Part shown: piece by piece, positions 40,304-48,525 of the stretch
Layout: each line of letters starts with the position of its first letter
Numbering within the stretch: the stretch's first letter is position 1
Source of the DNA: Jatrophihabitans cynanchi
GTDB taxonomy: Bacteria > Actinomycetota > Actinomycetes > Mycobacteriales > Jatrophihabitantaceae
DNA: 64,000 nt
Assembly (NCBI RefSeq): GCF_027247405.1
Contig: NZ_CP097463.1
Coordinates: forward strand, 1,116,001-1,180,000
Direction: 5' to 3'
Position numbers and translations under genes: made by a program
The notes under the pieces: model-generated
Databases searched by the model: none
What the model saw: the letters and a program-made list of their open reading frames with translations, nothing else
What the model was told of the DNA's origin: nothing

Positions 40304-41238
40304 GTGGCGTCCCGACGCAGGCCGGCCCGCAGGTAAAGGCCGAGGAAGAGCACGACGAGCACCACCATCACGTCGCCCATCGCGGCAGCGCGGCCGAACT
40401 GCCCGTACCGGAAAGCCTCGTTGTAGGCGAACAGCATCGGCAGCATCGTCTTGCCGCCCGGTCCGCCTGCGGTCAGCACGTAGACGAGGCCGAAGGAGTT
40501 GAAGTTCCAGATGAAGTCGAGCGAGGTGATGGCGAAGATCACCGGTCGCAGGTGCGGCAGGGTGATGTGCACGAACCGGTGCCAGGTGGTGGCACCGTCG
40601 ACCATCGCGGCCTCGTGCAGTTCTGCCGGGATGCCCTGCAGCCCGGCCAGCAGCGTGATCGTCGTCTGCGGCATGCCCACCCAGACGCCGACCACGATCA
40701 CCGCGGGCAGCGCGGTGTTGAAGTCACCCAGCCAGTTGATGTGCGTCTGGCTCAACTTCAGCTTGTTCAGCGTCTCGTCGATCGGGCCGACGGTGGGGCT
40801 CAGCAACAGTCGCCACATGATCGCGACGATCACCGGCGGCATCGCCCACGGGACGAGCGCGAGCGTGCGGGCCAGCCAGCGCAGGTGCAGGTCCTCGTTG
40901 AGCAGCAGGGCCAGGCCCAGCCCGAGCACGAACTGGATCACCGTCACCGACACCGCCCAGACCAGGCCGATGCGGAACGACTCGAGGAACAGGCTGTTGT
41001 GCAACAGCCGGGTGAAGTTGTCGAAGCCGACGAAGTGGGTGGGGATGCCCAATCCCGCGCGCGAGTCGGTGAACCCCAGGTAGACGCCGCGGGCGAGTGG
41101 CACGACGCTCAGGGCCAGAACGGGCAGCAGCGCGGGCAGCACCAGCAGCCAGGCGTCGCGATCACCCCTGCCGCGCCGTCTGCGGCGCGGCGCGGTGGTC
41201 GGCTGCGCCGCTGTCGACGGCGCTTCGACGGTGGTCAC
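40300..41238 (-). CDS. Sugar ABC transporter permease, MalF/UgpA type
   Basis: This 312-residue permease has a basic cytoplasmic N-terminus (APRRRRRGRGDRDAWLLV), six membrane helices and the EAA loop PAELHEAAMVDGATTWHRFV. It forms the heterodimeric pore with the MalG-type partner. The start GTG at 41238 overlaps the LacI stop codon (GTGA), so the regulator and transporter are one transcription unit. Confidence 0.93.
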   Translation of the reverse strand: MTTVEAPSTAAQPTTAPRRRRRGRGDRDAWLLVLPALLPVLALSVVPLARGVYLGFTDSRAGLGIPTHFVGFDNFTRLLHNSLFLESFRIGLVWAVSVTVIQFVLGLGLALLLNEDLHLRWLARTLALVPWAMPPVIVAIMWRLLLSPTVGPIDETLNKLKLSQTHINWLGDFNTALPAVIVVGVWVGMPQTTITLLAGLQGIPAELHEAAMVDGATTWHRFVHITLPHLRPVIFAITSLDFIWNFNSFGLVYVLTAGGPGGKTMLPMLFAYNEAFRYGQFGRAAAMGDVMVVLVVLFLGLYLRAGLRRDAT

Positions 41239-42284
41239 GGCTGCTTGCGCTTCCGCGGCGACGACGCAGGTGGCGCGACCGGGTCGCTGGATGCGCGCAC
41301 GACGAGCCGCGGCGACACGGACGCACGCTGGGGCGGCCGGCCCCGTTCGCCGAGCCGGTCCAGCAGCATCGCGGCGGCGATCCGGCCGCGCTCCTCCGAG
41401 CCGAGCGAGACGCTGGTCAGGGCGGGCGTCGCCAGCTCGGCCAGCTCGGTGTTGTCGATGCCCACCACCGCGACGTCGTCGGGCACGCGCAGGCCGGCGG
41501 CGCGCAACGCGCGCAGCGCGCCGATCGCGAGCAGGTCGTTCGCGCAGATCAGCGCGTCGGGCCGGTAGCGCGCGAGCAGGTCGGTCGTCGCCTTGTCACC
41601 GGCGTCATGGGTGAAGTCCGTCGCGCCGACCGTCTGGCCGTCGGCGACAGCCAGCCCGGCGGCCTGCATCGCCTTGCCGAAGCCCTTGGCGCGGGCGGCG
41701 CCGGGAACGGTGTCCTGCGGCCCGTTCACGAACGCGATCGAGCGGCGGCCGCCGTCGACCAGGTGCGCGACCGCGAGCCCGACACCGCGCGCGGAGTTGG
41801 TACGGACGTTGTCGATGCCGGTGCTCGCCGGCAGCGTGCCGATCACGACCACCGGCACCCGCGCGCGCCGGATCTCGGTGACCACCTCGTCGGTGATCCG
41901 GATCGGGCTGACGATCAGGCCGTCGGCATAGCCGCGGTTGATGCCGCGGATCACCTCGACCTCCATCTGCGGGTCGGCACCTGTGGCCGAGACGACGAGC
42001 CGGTAGCCGGCCGCCCGGACCACGCCCTCGATCGCGCGCATCATCGCCACGTACACCGGGTTGCCCAGGTCGGCGACCGCGAACGCGAGCTGCTCGGTGC
42101 GGCGCACCTTGAGCGACCGGGCCGACGCGTCCGGCACGTAGCCGAGTTCGGCGGCCGCGCGCCGCACCGCCTCGACCATCTTCGGGCTGGCCGACGCACC
42201 GGACAACGCGCGCGAGGCCGAGGCCACCGACACCCCGGCGGCAGCTGCCACCTCGACGAGGGTCGGGTGCTGCGGCGGCTGCAC
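41235..42284 (-). CDS. LacI-family regulator, first gene of the ten-gene operon
   Basis: This 349-residue LacI/GalR regulator has the HTH PTLVEVAAAAGVSVASASRAL and effector domain from about residue 60 (LAFAVADLGNPVYVAMMRAI onward). GTG 42284 is chosen: GAGAGG lies 8 nt upstream. The further-upstream in-frame ATG at 42344 falls inside the operator palindrome 42316-42345, so it is an unlikely start. It likely represses its own operon and is released by the imported ligand. The next gene, a MalF-type permease, overlaps its stop. Confidence 0.92.
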   Translation of the reverse strand: MQPPQHPTLVEVAAAAGVSVASASRALSGASASPKMVEAVRRAAAELGYVPDASARSLKVRRTEQLAFAVADLGNPVYVAMMRAIEGVVRAAGYRLVVSATGADPQMEVEVIRGINRGYADGLIVSPIRITDEVVTEIRRARVPVVVIGTLPASTGIDNVRTNSARGVGLAVAHLVDGGRRSIAFVNGPQDTVPGAARAKGFGKAMQAAGLAVADGQTVGATDFTHDAGDKATTDLLARYRPDALICANDLLAIGALRALRAAGLRVPDDVAVVGIDNTELAELATPALTSVSLGSEERGRIAAAMLLDRLGERGRPPQRASVSPRLVVRASSDPVAPPASSPRKRKQP

Positions 42285-42315
42285 GCGCTGATCCTCTCGC
42301 CGGGGCCACACGGAC

Positions 42316-42345
42316 TTTGGAAACGTTCTTGCAATCGTTTCCAAA
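42316..42345 (-). promoter_or_regulatory. LacI-type operator palindrome upstream of the ten-gene operon
   Basis: The arms TTTGGAAACG (42316-42325) and CGTTTCCAAA (42336-42345) are perfect 10-bp complements around a 10-bp centre. Each arm contains the GGAAACG half-site common to LacI-family operators. It lies 31 bp upstream of the LacI GTG start and 124 bp from the divergent GGDEF/EAL gene start, so it is well placed to repress the operon. Confidence 0.85.
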
Positions 42346-42468
42346 TATCTTGGAGGCGACCGGCCACCGCTGTCAAGACCCGTACCGCGCAGTGCGCGCT
42401 CAGTTTTGTCCCCCTCGTGCCGATTGGACCTGTCGGAGGTCCACGACGGCGCTACGGAGGCAACGCAG

Positions 42469-45400
42469 GTGTTCCCTTACGGCCCTGTGCCGCCCGAACC
42501 CGATCTCGCACAGTCGCATCCCGGGCTGCTGCCGTTCGTCGAGGCGGGCACCGGCGCCGACGCCATGCTCGCCTACCTGCAAGGCCTGCTCACCTGCGCC
42601 GGCGGCGTCATGTACGTCCGCGACCTGTCCGGACGGATGCTGCTGGCCAACCACGGCTTCGAGCAGCTCGTCGGCCGGCCGGTGTCCGAGATCGTCGGGC
42701 GCACCTCGTCGGATCTCTTCGGTGCCGAGATCGGCGAGGCCCACCTCGCGACCGATCGTCTCGTGCTCCGCGGCGAGCGCGCGTACATCACCACCGAGAC
42801 GGCGCTCGACGCGACCGGGTCCGTGCGGCAGTTCGTCTCGCACAAGTTCCCGCTGATCGACCCGGACGGCGTTGCGTTCGCGATCGGCGGGCTGTCGATC
42901 GACACGACCGAATTGCAGGACGAGCGCCGCGCCGGCCGCGAAGCGCGGTTCGAGTCCGAGACGCGGTTCCGCGGCGTCTTCGAGCACGCACCGATGGGCC
43001 AGGTCTTCGTCGGCATGGACCGGCTGATCGAGTCGGTGAACGAGCCGATGGCCGCCATGGCCGGCTACACGGTGCAGGAGATGATCGGGCGCCCGATCAC
43101 CGACTTCGTCCCCCCGCAGTTCCACCAGACGCTGCGCGAGGAGGCCGAGGCGCTGCTGGCCGGCCGGCTGGTGCGGGTCAGCGTGGTACGCGCCCTGCAG
43201 CACCGCGACGGGCACTGGGTGCCGATCCGGGTCACCAGTGCGCTGCTGCCCGGCGCCGACGGCGCGCCGCGCTGGTGGGTGACGATGGTCGTGGACATCA
43301 CCGACGAGGAACGTGCCCGCGTCGAGCTGCAACGGGCACACGACGGGGCGCTCGAGGCCGCCGATCGGCTTCGCCTGCTGCATTCCATCGCCACCGCGGC
43401 GAACGAGTCCGGAACGCTCGACGAGCTCGTCCCGCACCTGATCGAGACGGTCTGCGCCCACTTCGGCTGGACCGGCGGCGCGCTCGTGCAGTGGCCCAGC
43501 CGCGGCGCCGGCCGGCCGAGCTGCCGGCACGAGACCGATGGGGCCGGTCTGAGCGCCGCGGCGGCCGCTCTCGCCGCGCCGCGCGGTGAGGAGCCGGCCC
43601 TGCTGGCCGACGGACCGCGCCCGCTCGTCGTGGTGCCGCTCGGCGGCGACGACCCGCGTGGCCGGCTGGCGCTCCTGTTCGCCGTGGGCGACAGCGACGA
43701 AGCGTGGCACCCCGACCTGCTGGCACTCGTCGGCGGAGAGTGTGCCCGGGTGATCGAGCGCGATGCCGCGGCGCGGCGGTTGCGCCAGAGCGAGGCCCGG
43801 TTCCGCTCGGTGTTCGACTCCTCGCCGCTGGCGATGGGGCTCACCGTCGGCGACGAGGGCACCTACCGCGACGTCAACGAGGCACTGTGCCAGCTGCTCG
43901 GCCGCACCCGCGAGCAGCTCGTCGGCGCCGCGGCGCGCGACATCGTGCACCCCGACGACGCCGGACTCATCGACGCGGCGGGGGCGGCAGCCGCCGCCGC
44001 TACCGACGGGCGGCACTGCCGCGAGCTACGGCTGCTGCACTCGTCCGGGGCGACCGTCATCGCACAGGTGACCCTGGTCTGGATGGACGGCTCGGAGGGC
44101 TCGCGGGTGCTGCTGGCTCAGATCGAGGACATCACCGCGCGGCGTACCGCGGAGGCGGCGCTGCGCCAGCAGGCCGAACGCGACGGGCTCACCGGGCTGG
44201 CCAACCGCACGTTCCTCGCCCGCGAACTCGCGGCGATGGGTGCGGCGGACTCCAGCTGCGCCGTCCTGTTCATCGACCTGGACGGGTTCAAGCTGATCAA
44301 CGACACGCGCGGGCACGATGTCGGTGACGAGGTGCTGGTCGAGGTCGCCGCGCGGCTGCGTGCGGCGGTGCGCCCGTCCGACCTCGTCGCACGCTTCGGC
44401 GGCGACGAGTTCGTGGTCCTCTGCCGCACCACCGGGCACCCGGACGGCGGCGAGGTCTACGCGACGGCCCGGCGGGTCGCCGACCGGATCGAGAGCTCGC
44501 TTACGGTGCCGATCACGACCAAGTCGGGAGCCGCGCAGGTGACCGCGAGCATCGGCATCTCCGGCGGCCAGGTCCACGCCGAATCGCCGCAGGAGCTGTT
44601 GCAGCGCGCGGACACCGCTATGTACCAGGCGAAACGGCTCGGCAAGGACCGGCACGCCGTGTACGACGAGCACCTGCACGAGCAGACCGTCGAGTACCAG
44701 CGCACCGAGGCCGCGCTCCGCAACGCCCTCGACGAGCAGCGCCTCGCGGTGTACTTCCAGCCGATAGTCGACCTCGCCGACGACCACGTGGTCGGCTTCG
44801 AGGCCCTCGTCCGGTTGCGCGACGAGACGGGCCGCATCGTGACGGCGGACCGGTTCATCGCGGTCGCCGAACAGAGCGGGCTCATCGTGCCGATAGGCAC
44901 CTGGGTGCTGCAGGAGAGCTGCCGCACCATCGCGGCACTGCGGCACCGGACCGGTCGCCCGCTGACCGTCGCGGTGAACCTGGCCGCGCAGCAGGCCAGC
45001 CGGGCCGACCTCGCCGACACCGTGCTGCACGCCCTGGGCGACACCGGCCTGCCCACCGAGGCCCTGACCCTGGAGCTCACCGAGTCCGCGCTGCTCGAGG
45101 CCGACGACGCGACGCTGGAGCAACTGGTCCGGCTCAGCGAACTCGGCGTGGTGATCGGGCTGGACGACTTCGGCACCGGGTACTCGTCACTGACCTACCT
45201 GCGGCGCTTCCCCGTCTCGCACCTGAAGGTGGATCGCTCGTTCGTCAGCGGGATGACCTCCGACAGCGGCGATTCGACGATCGTGCGCGCCGTCGTCAGG
45301 CTGGCGTCCGATCTGGGCCTCGAGTGGATCGCCGAGGGCGTCGAGACGAGCGAGCAGCGCCGGGAGCTGGCGGCGATGGGGCCCGGCTACGCGCAGGGCT

Positions 45401-45510
45401 ACCTGTTCAGCCGGCCGGTGCCCGCCGACCAGCTCCCGGGGCTGCTCGACCGCGGATGCGAGCTCGGGCACCGCCCGCTGGACGCCGGCCCGCTGGGCCG
45501 TACCGCCTGA
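42469..45510 (+). CDS. PAS-PAS-GAF-PAS-GGDEF-EAL cyclic-di-GMP protein
   Basis: This 1013-residue soluble signalling protein has PAS domains at about 45-150 and 170-290, a GAF-like region at about 310-440, a third PAS at about 450-570, GGDEF at about 580-740 and EAL at about 750-1000. Diguanylate cyclase residues are intact (RFGGDEFVVLC). The EAL domain retains FEALVRL, ELTESALLE, LDDFGTGYSSL, LKVDRSF and EGVET, so both synthesis and hydrolysis of c-di-GMP are chemically possible. The start is GTG at 42469 because GGAGG lies 8 nt upstream; the frame is open upstream to a TTG. No membrane span. Divergent from the ten-gene operon. Confidence 0.92.
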   Translation: MFPYGPVPPEPDLAQSHPGLLPFVEAGTGADAMLAYLQGLLTCAGGVMYVRDLSGRMLLANHGFEQLVGRPVSEIVGRTSSDLFGAEIGEAHLATDRLVLRGERAYITTETALDATGSVRQFVSHKFPLIDPDGVAFAIGGLSIDTTELQDERRAGREARFESETRFRGVFEHAPMGQVFVGMDRLIESVNEPMAAMAGYTVQEMIGRPITDFVPPQFHQTLREEAEALLAGRLVRVSVVRALQHRDGHWVPIRVTSALLPGADGAPRWWVTMVVDITDEERARVELQRAHDGALEAADRLRLLHSIATAANESGTLDELVPHLIETVCAHFGWTGGALVQWPSRGAGRPSCRHETDGAGLSAAAAALAAPRGEEPALLADGPRPLVVVPLGGDDPRGRLALLFAVGDSDEAWHPDLLALVGGECARVIERDAAARRLRQSEARFRSVFDSSPLAMGLTVGDEGTYRDVNEALCQLLGRTREQLVGAAARDIVHPDDAGLIDAAGAAAAAATDGRHCRELRLLHSSGATVIAQVTLVWMDGSEGSRVLLAQIEDITARRTAEAALRQQAERDGLTGLANRTFLARELAAMGAADSSCAVLFIDLDGFKLINDTRGHDVGDEVLVEVAARLRAAVRPSDLVARFGGDEFVVLCRTTGHPDGGEVYATARRVADRIESSLTVPITTKSGAAQVTASIGISGGQVHAESPQELLQRADTAMYQAKRLGKDRHAVYDEHLHEQTVEYQRTEAALRNALDEQRLAVYFQPIVDLADDHVVGFEALVRLRDETGRIVTADRFIAVAEQSGLIVPIGTWVLQESCRTIAALRHRTGRPLTVAVNLAAQQASRADLADTVLHALGDTGLPTEALTLELTESALLEADDATLEQLVRLSELGVVIGLDDFGTGYSSLTYLRRFPVSHLKVDRSFVSGMTSDSGDSTIVRAVVRLASDLGLEWIAEGVETSEQRRELAAMGPGYAQGYLFSRPVPADQLPGLLDRGCELGHRPLDAGPLGRTA

Positions 45511-45607
45511 GCACCGGCGCTTGCCCGGACCGCCGCCGCGGGTCAGGATCTGGGGCGAGCGATGAGTTTCGGGCCGCCCGCGCGTCTGAACCTGAAGGAG
45601 GTGGCGT

Positions 45608-46723
45608 ATGAGTGGAGTACGCGTCCTGGTCGGCACCCGCAAGGGAGCGTTCGTGCTGACGTCGGACGAGAAGCGACAGGCGTGGGACGTGAGTGGCCCG
45701 CACTTCCCGGGTTGGGAGGTGTACCACGTCGCCGGTTCGCCGGCCGATCCCGACCGGGTCTACGCGGCCCCGTCCGGCGGCTGGTTCGGGCAGGTCATCC
45801 AACGATCCGACGACGGCGGCGCCAGCTGGAACACGGTCGGCAACGACTTCACGTACGCGGGCGTGCCGGGCAACCATCAGTGGTACGACGGGACGCTGCG
45901 GCCGTGGGAGTTCACCCGGGTCTGGCACCTGGAGCCGTCCGCGACCGATCCGGACACCGTCTACGCGGGCGTCCAGGACGCGGCGCTGTTCAAGACCGTG
46001 GACGGCGGGACGTCCTGGACCGAACTGGAGGGCCTGCGCGAACACGGGTCCGGCCCGCAGTGGCAACCCGGTGCCGGCGGCATGTGCCTGCACACGATCA
46101 TCGTCGACCCGGCCGACGAGGACCGCATCTACGTCGCGATCTCGGCGGCCGGCGTGTTCCGCACCGAGGACGGCGGCAAGTCCTGGCAGCCGGTCAACGC
46201 CGGCCTGCTCTCCGACGGCATCCCCTCCCCCGCGGCGCAGGTCGGCCACTGCGTGCACAACCTGGCGATGCACCCGTCCCGGCCGCGGACCCTGTTCATG
46301 CAGAAGCACTGGGACGTCATGCGCAGTGACGACGGCGCGGACAGCTGGACCGAGATCAGCGGCGACCTGCCGACCGACTTCGGCTTCCCGATCGCGGTGC
46401 ACGCGCACGAGCCGGACACCGTGTACGTCGTCCCGATCACCAGCGACTCGCACCACTTCGTGCCGGACGGCAAGCTTCGGGTGTACCGCAGCCGCAGCGG
46501 CGGCAACGAGTGGGAACCGCTCACCGCCGGGCTGCCGCAGGAGAACTGCTACGTGAACGTGCTGCGCGATGCGATGGCGGTCGACTCGCTGGACTCCTGC
46601 GGCATCTACTTCGGCACGACCGGCGGCCAGGTGTACGCGTCGGCGGACTCCGGCGAACACTGGGCGCCGATCGTGCGCGACCTGCCGGCCGTGCTCTCGG
46701 TCGAGGTGCAGACGCTGCCATGA
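45608..46723 (+). CDS. BNR/Asp-box beta-propeller protein (sialidase-like fold)
   Basis: This 371-residue protein has five Asp-box-like repeats ([59 protein letters not shown]), indicating a sialidase/VPS10-type propeller. No signal peptide is present, so it is cytoplasmic, and the arginine triad of true sialidases is not apparent. The Shine-Dalgarno AAGGAGGTG (45595-45603) is near perfect. It overlaps by 4 bp with a MoaD/ThiS-like gene. This pairing suggests a shared, undescribed role rather than glycan hydrolysis. Confidence 0.85.
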   Translation: MSGVRVLVGTRKGAFVLTSDEKRQAWDVSGPHFPGWEVYHVAGSPADPDRVYAAPSGGWFGQVIQRSDDGGASWNTVGNDFTYAGVPGNHQWYDGTLRPWEFTRVWHLEPSATDPDTVYAGVQDAALFKTVDGGTSWTELEGLREHGSGPQWQPGAGGMCLHTIIVDPADEDRIYVAISAAGVFRTEDGGKSWQPVNAGLLSDGIPSPAAQVGHCVHNLAMHPSRPRTLFMQKHWDVMRSDDGADSWTEISGDLPTDFGFPIAVHAHEPDTVYVVPITSDSHHFVPDGKLRVYRSRSGGNEWEPLTAGLPQENCYVNVLRDAMAVDSLDSCGIYFGTTGGQVYASADSGEHWAPIVRDLPAVLSVEVQTLP

Positions 46724-47010
46724 TCCGGGTTCTGCTGCCGGCGCACCTGCGTCAACTCGCCCACTGCGAACGCGAGATCGCCGTGGACGCGGCGGCGACC
46801 CAGCGGGCGGTGCTCGACGCGATCGAGCAGCAGTACCCGGCGCTGCGCGGCACGATCCGTGACCCGCGGACCGGGCTGCGCCGCCCGTTCGTCCGGTTCT
46901 TCGCGTGCGAGGAGGACCTGTCGCACGAGTCGCCGGACACACCGCTGCCCGCGGCGGTCGCCGAGGGACGTGAACCGTACCTGGTGATCGGCGCCATGGC
47001 CGGCGGCTGA
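46720..47010 (+). CDS. MoaD/ThiS-like ubiquitin-fold protein ending in Gly-Gly
   Basis: This 96-residue beta-grasp protein has [20 protein letters not shown] at the N-terminus, [16 protein letters not shown] (the MoaD-type helix) and [12 protein letters not shown]. The C-terminus AMAGG ends in the diglycine that in MoaD, ThiS and ubiquitin-like sulfur carriers is adenylated and thiocarboxylated. It is translationally coupled to the BNR propeller gene, with no molybdopterin or thiamine gene nearby. Its activating E1-like enzyme is not in this window. Confidence 0.85.
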   Translation: MIRVLLPAHLRQLAHCEREIAVDAAATQRAVLDAIEQQYPALRGTIRDPRTGLRRPFVRFFACEEDLSHESPDTPLPAAVAEGREPYLVIGAMAGG

Positions 47011-47012
47011 CG

Positions 47013-47975
47013 TCAGCCGGGCAGGTGCGTGGGCAGGCCGAACTGCGCGAACTGCCGGCCGTCGTCCAGGAAGGTGTGGATCTCGCAGATCCGGCCGTCG
47101 GAGACGTCGAGCACGTGCAGACCCCACGGCCTGAACCCGCCCTGCGGGTCGATGCGGTACTGGGCTGCCGCCGGGGACCCGTTGGCGGACGTGGTGATGA
47201 GCCGCGATCCCTCGCACCCGGCACCGACCCCGCGCATCCAGGCGCCGATGTCCGCGGCGCCGCGCAGCCACATCGCGAACGGAGGCATCGACTGGATCGC
47301 GTCCTCGTGCAGCAACTCGATGAACGCGTCGATGTCGTAGCGCTCGAACGCGTCGACGTAGCGCGCGAGCAGGTCGGACTGGTCGCGGTCCAACTCCGGC
47401 TGGCCGGCCTGGACGTCCGCGAGGGTCGCCCGCGCCCGCTGCAGCGCGCTGTTCACCGCGGCGACGCTCGTGTCGAGCAGGGCGGCGACCTCGCTCGCCT
47501 GCCAGCGCAGCACCTCGCACAGGATCAGCGTGGCGCGTTGGCGTGGCGGCAGGTGCTGCAGCGCCGCGACGAAGGCGAGCCGGATGCTCTCGCGCCGCTC
47601 GAACAGTTCCGCCGGGTCCGACTCCGGCGGTAGCACCCGCTCGTCGGCGATCGGCGAGACCCACGACCCCTCCGGCAGCACCCCCGCCAGTGACTCCTCG
47701 ACCGGCGGGCAGGCCGGACCGAGTTCGACCGGCGCCGCGCGGCGCTTGCGGCCGCGCAGCATGTCCAGGCAGACGTTCGTGGCGATCCGGTAGAGCCACG
47801 AGCGCACGCTCGAGCGGCCCTCGAAGCGTCCACTCGCCTCCCAGGAGCGGATCATCGTCTCCTGCACGGCGTCCTCGGCGTCGTACGCCGAGCCGAGCAT
47901 CCGGTAGCAGTACCCGGTCAGCTCCCGCCGGTGCAGTTCCAGTTCATCGCTCGTGGGCGCCTGGCTCAGCGTCAT
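47013..47975 (-). CDS. ECF sigma factor with C-terminal SnoaL-like domain
   Basis: This 320-residue sigma-70-family factor has region 2 at about 15-85 (YRMLGSAYDAEDAVQETMIR), region 4 at about 135-185 (LPPRQRATLILCEVLRWQAS through TSVAAVNSALQRARATL), then a SnoaL/NTF2-like domain of about 120 residues (DLLARYVDAFERYDIDAF onward). The layout matches the SigG/SigJ-type extracytoplasmic factors, in which the fused NTF2-like domain replaces an anti-sigma factor. It is convergent with the MoaD-like gene (2 bp between stops) and divergent from the small frameshifted secreted protein. Confidence 0.9.
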   Translation of the reverse strand: MTLSQAPTSDELELHRRELTGYCYRMLGSAYDAEDAVQETMIRSWEASGRFEGRSSVRSWLYRIATNVCLDMLRGRKRRAAPVELGPACPPVEESLAGVLPEGSWVSPIADERVLPPESDPAELFERRESIRLAFVAALQHLPPRQRATLILCEVLRWQASEVAALLDTSVAAVNSALQRARATLADVQAGQPELDRDQSDLLARYVDAFERYDIDAFIELLHEDAIQSMPPFAMWLRGAADIGAWMRGVGAGCEGSRLITTSANGSPAAAQYRIDPQGGFRPWGLHVLDVSDGRICEIHTFLDDGRQFAQFGLPTHLPG

Positions 47976-48096
47976 GCGGGGATGGTACGTGCCGGTCCGG
48001 ACAAGCGCCCGTGAACCGACCCGGCCGCCGGCCCGTGACCGTGGTCGACGGCGCCTGCGAGCAGCGCGGCGCCGCTCGCCGGAAGGGGCGTCAATC

Positions 48097-48385
48097 ATGC
48101 GGATGTCGAAGACTCGGACGGCCGTGACCGCACTCGCTGCCGGGGCCGCGGTCGCTGCGCTGGTGACCGCACCGGCCGCAGGCGCGCACACCGACCAGCA
48201 CCCCCGCGCTCGTGCCAGTGCTGGCGCAGCGCACGCAGGCCGTCGACGCCGCACTGGCCGCACTGGTCCCGCAGGTCCGCGCCCGCGGCGTGAGCGCGTC
48301 GAACGCCGCGGGCTGGGGCGCCGGGCGGGCAGCCGCCGACCTGGCCCGCCTCGATGTCCGGCAGCGGCTCGATCGCGCCGGCTGA
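48097..48385 (+). pseudogene. Small secreted protein, frameshifted at a C5 run
   Basis: ATG 48097 opens with a clean signal peptide (MRMSKTRTAVTALAAGAAVA then ALVTAPAAGAHTD). Directly after it the coding character jumps one base. Deleting one C from the CCCCC run at 48201-48205 gives AHTDQHPALVPVLAQRTQAV and a continuous helical, Ala-rich tail to a TGA at 48383 (about 95 residues in total). Left as is, the frame becomes an Arg-rich nonsense translation. The product family is not recognised. A sequencing error or a phase-variable homopolymer are both possible. It is divergent from the sigma-factor gene. Confidence 0.6.
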
Positions 48386-48525
48386 CGACCGGTGACGGCC
48401 GGACGCGTGGCCGACCACACCCGCCCTCCGGGAGCAGCACGCGCTCCCGGCACCACGGCCTCAGCTTCGGCCACGAGCAGCCGATTGTCTGCTGACGCGT
48501 CGGGGCGAGAAGACGGGACAGGCAG

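Noticed and set aside
38000-40336. A long plus-strand frame (about 778 codons) antisense to the sugar transporter
   Set aside because: The minus-strand binding protein and permeases have full family motifs; the plus frame is low-complexity Gln/Arg/Glu-rich shadow.
45608-46723. Exported sialidase
   Set aside because: Asp-boxes are present but there is no signal peptide and no visible arginine triad.
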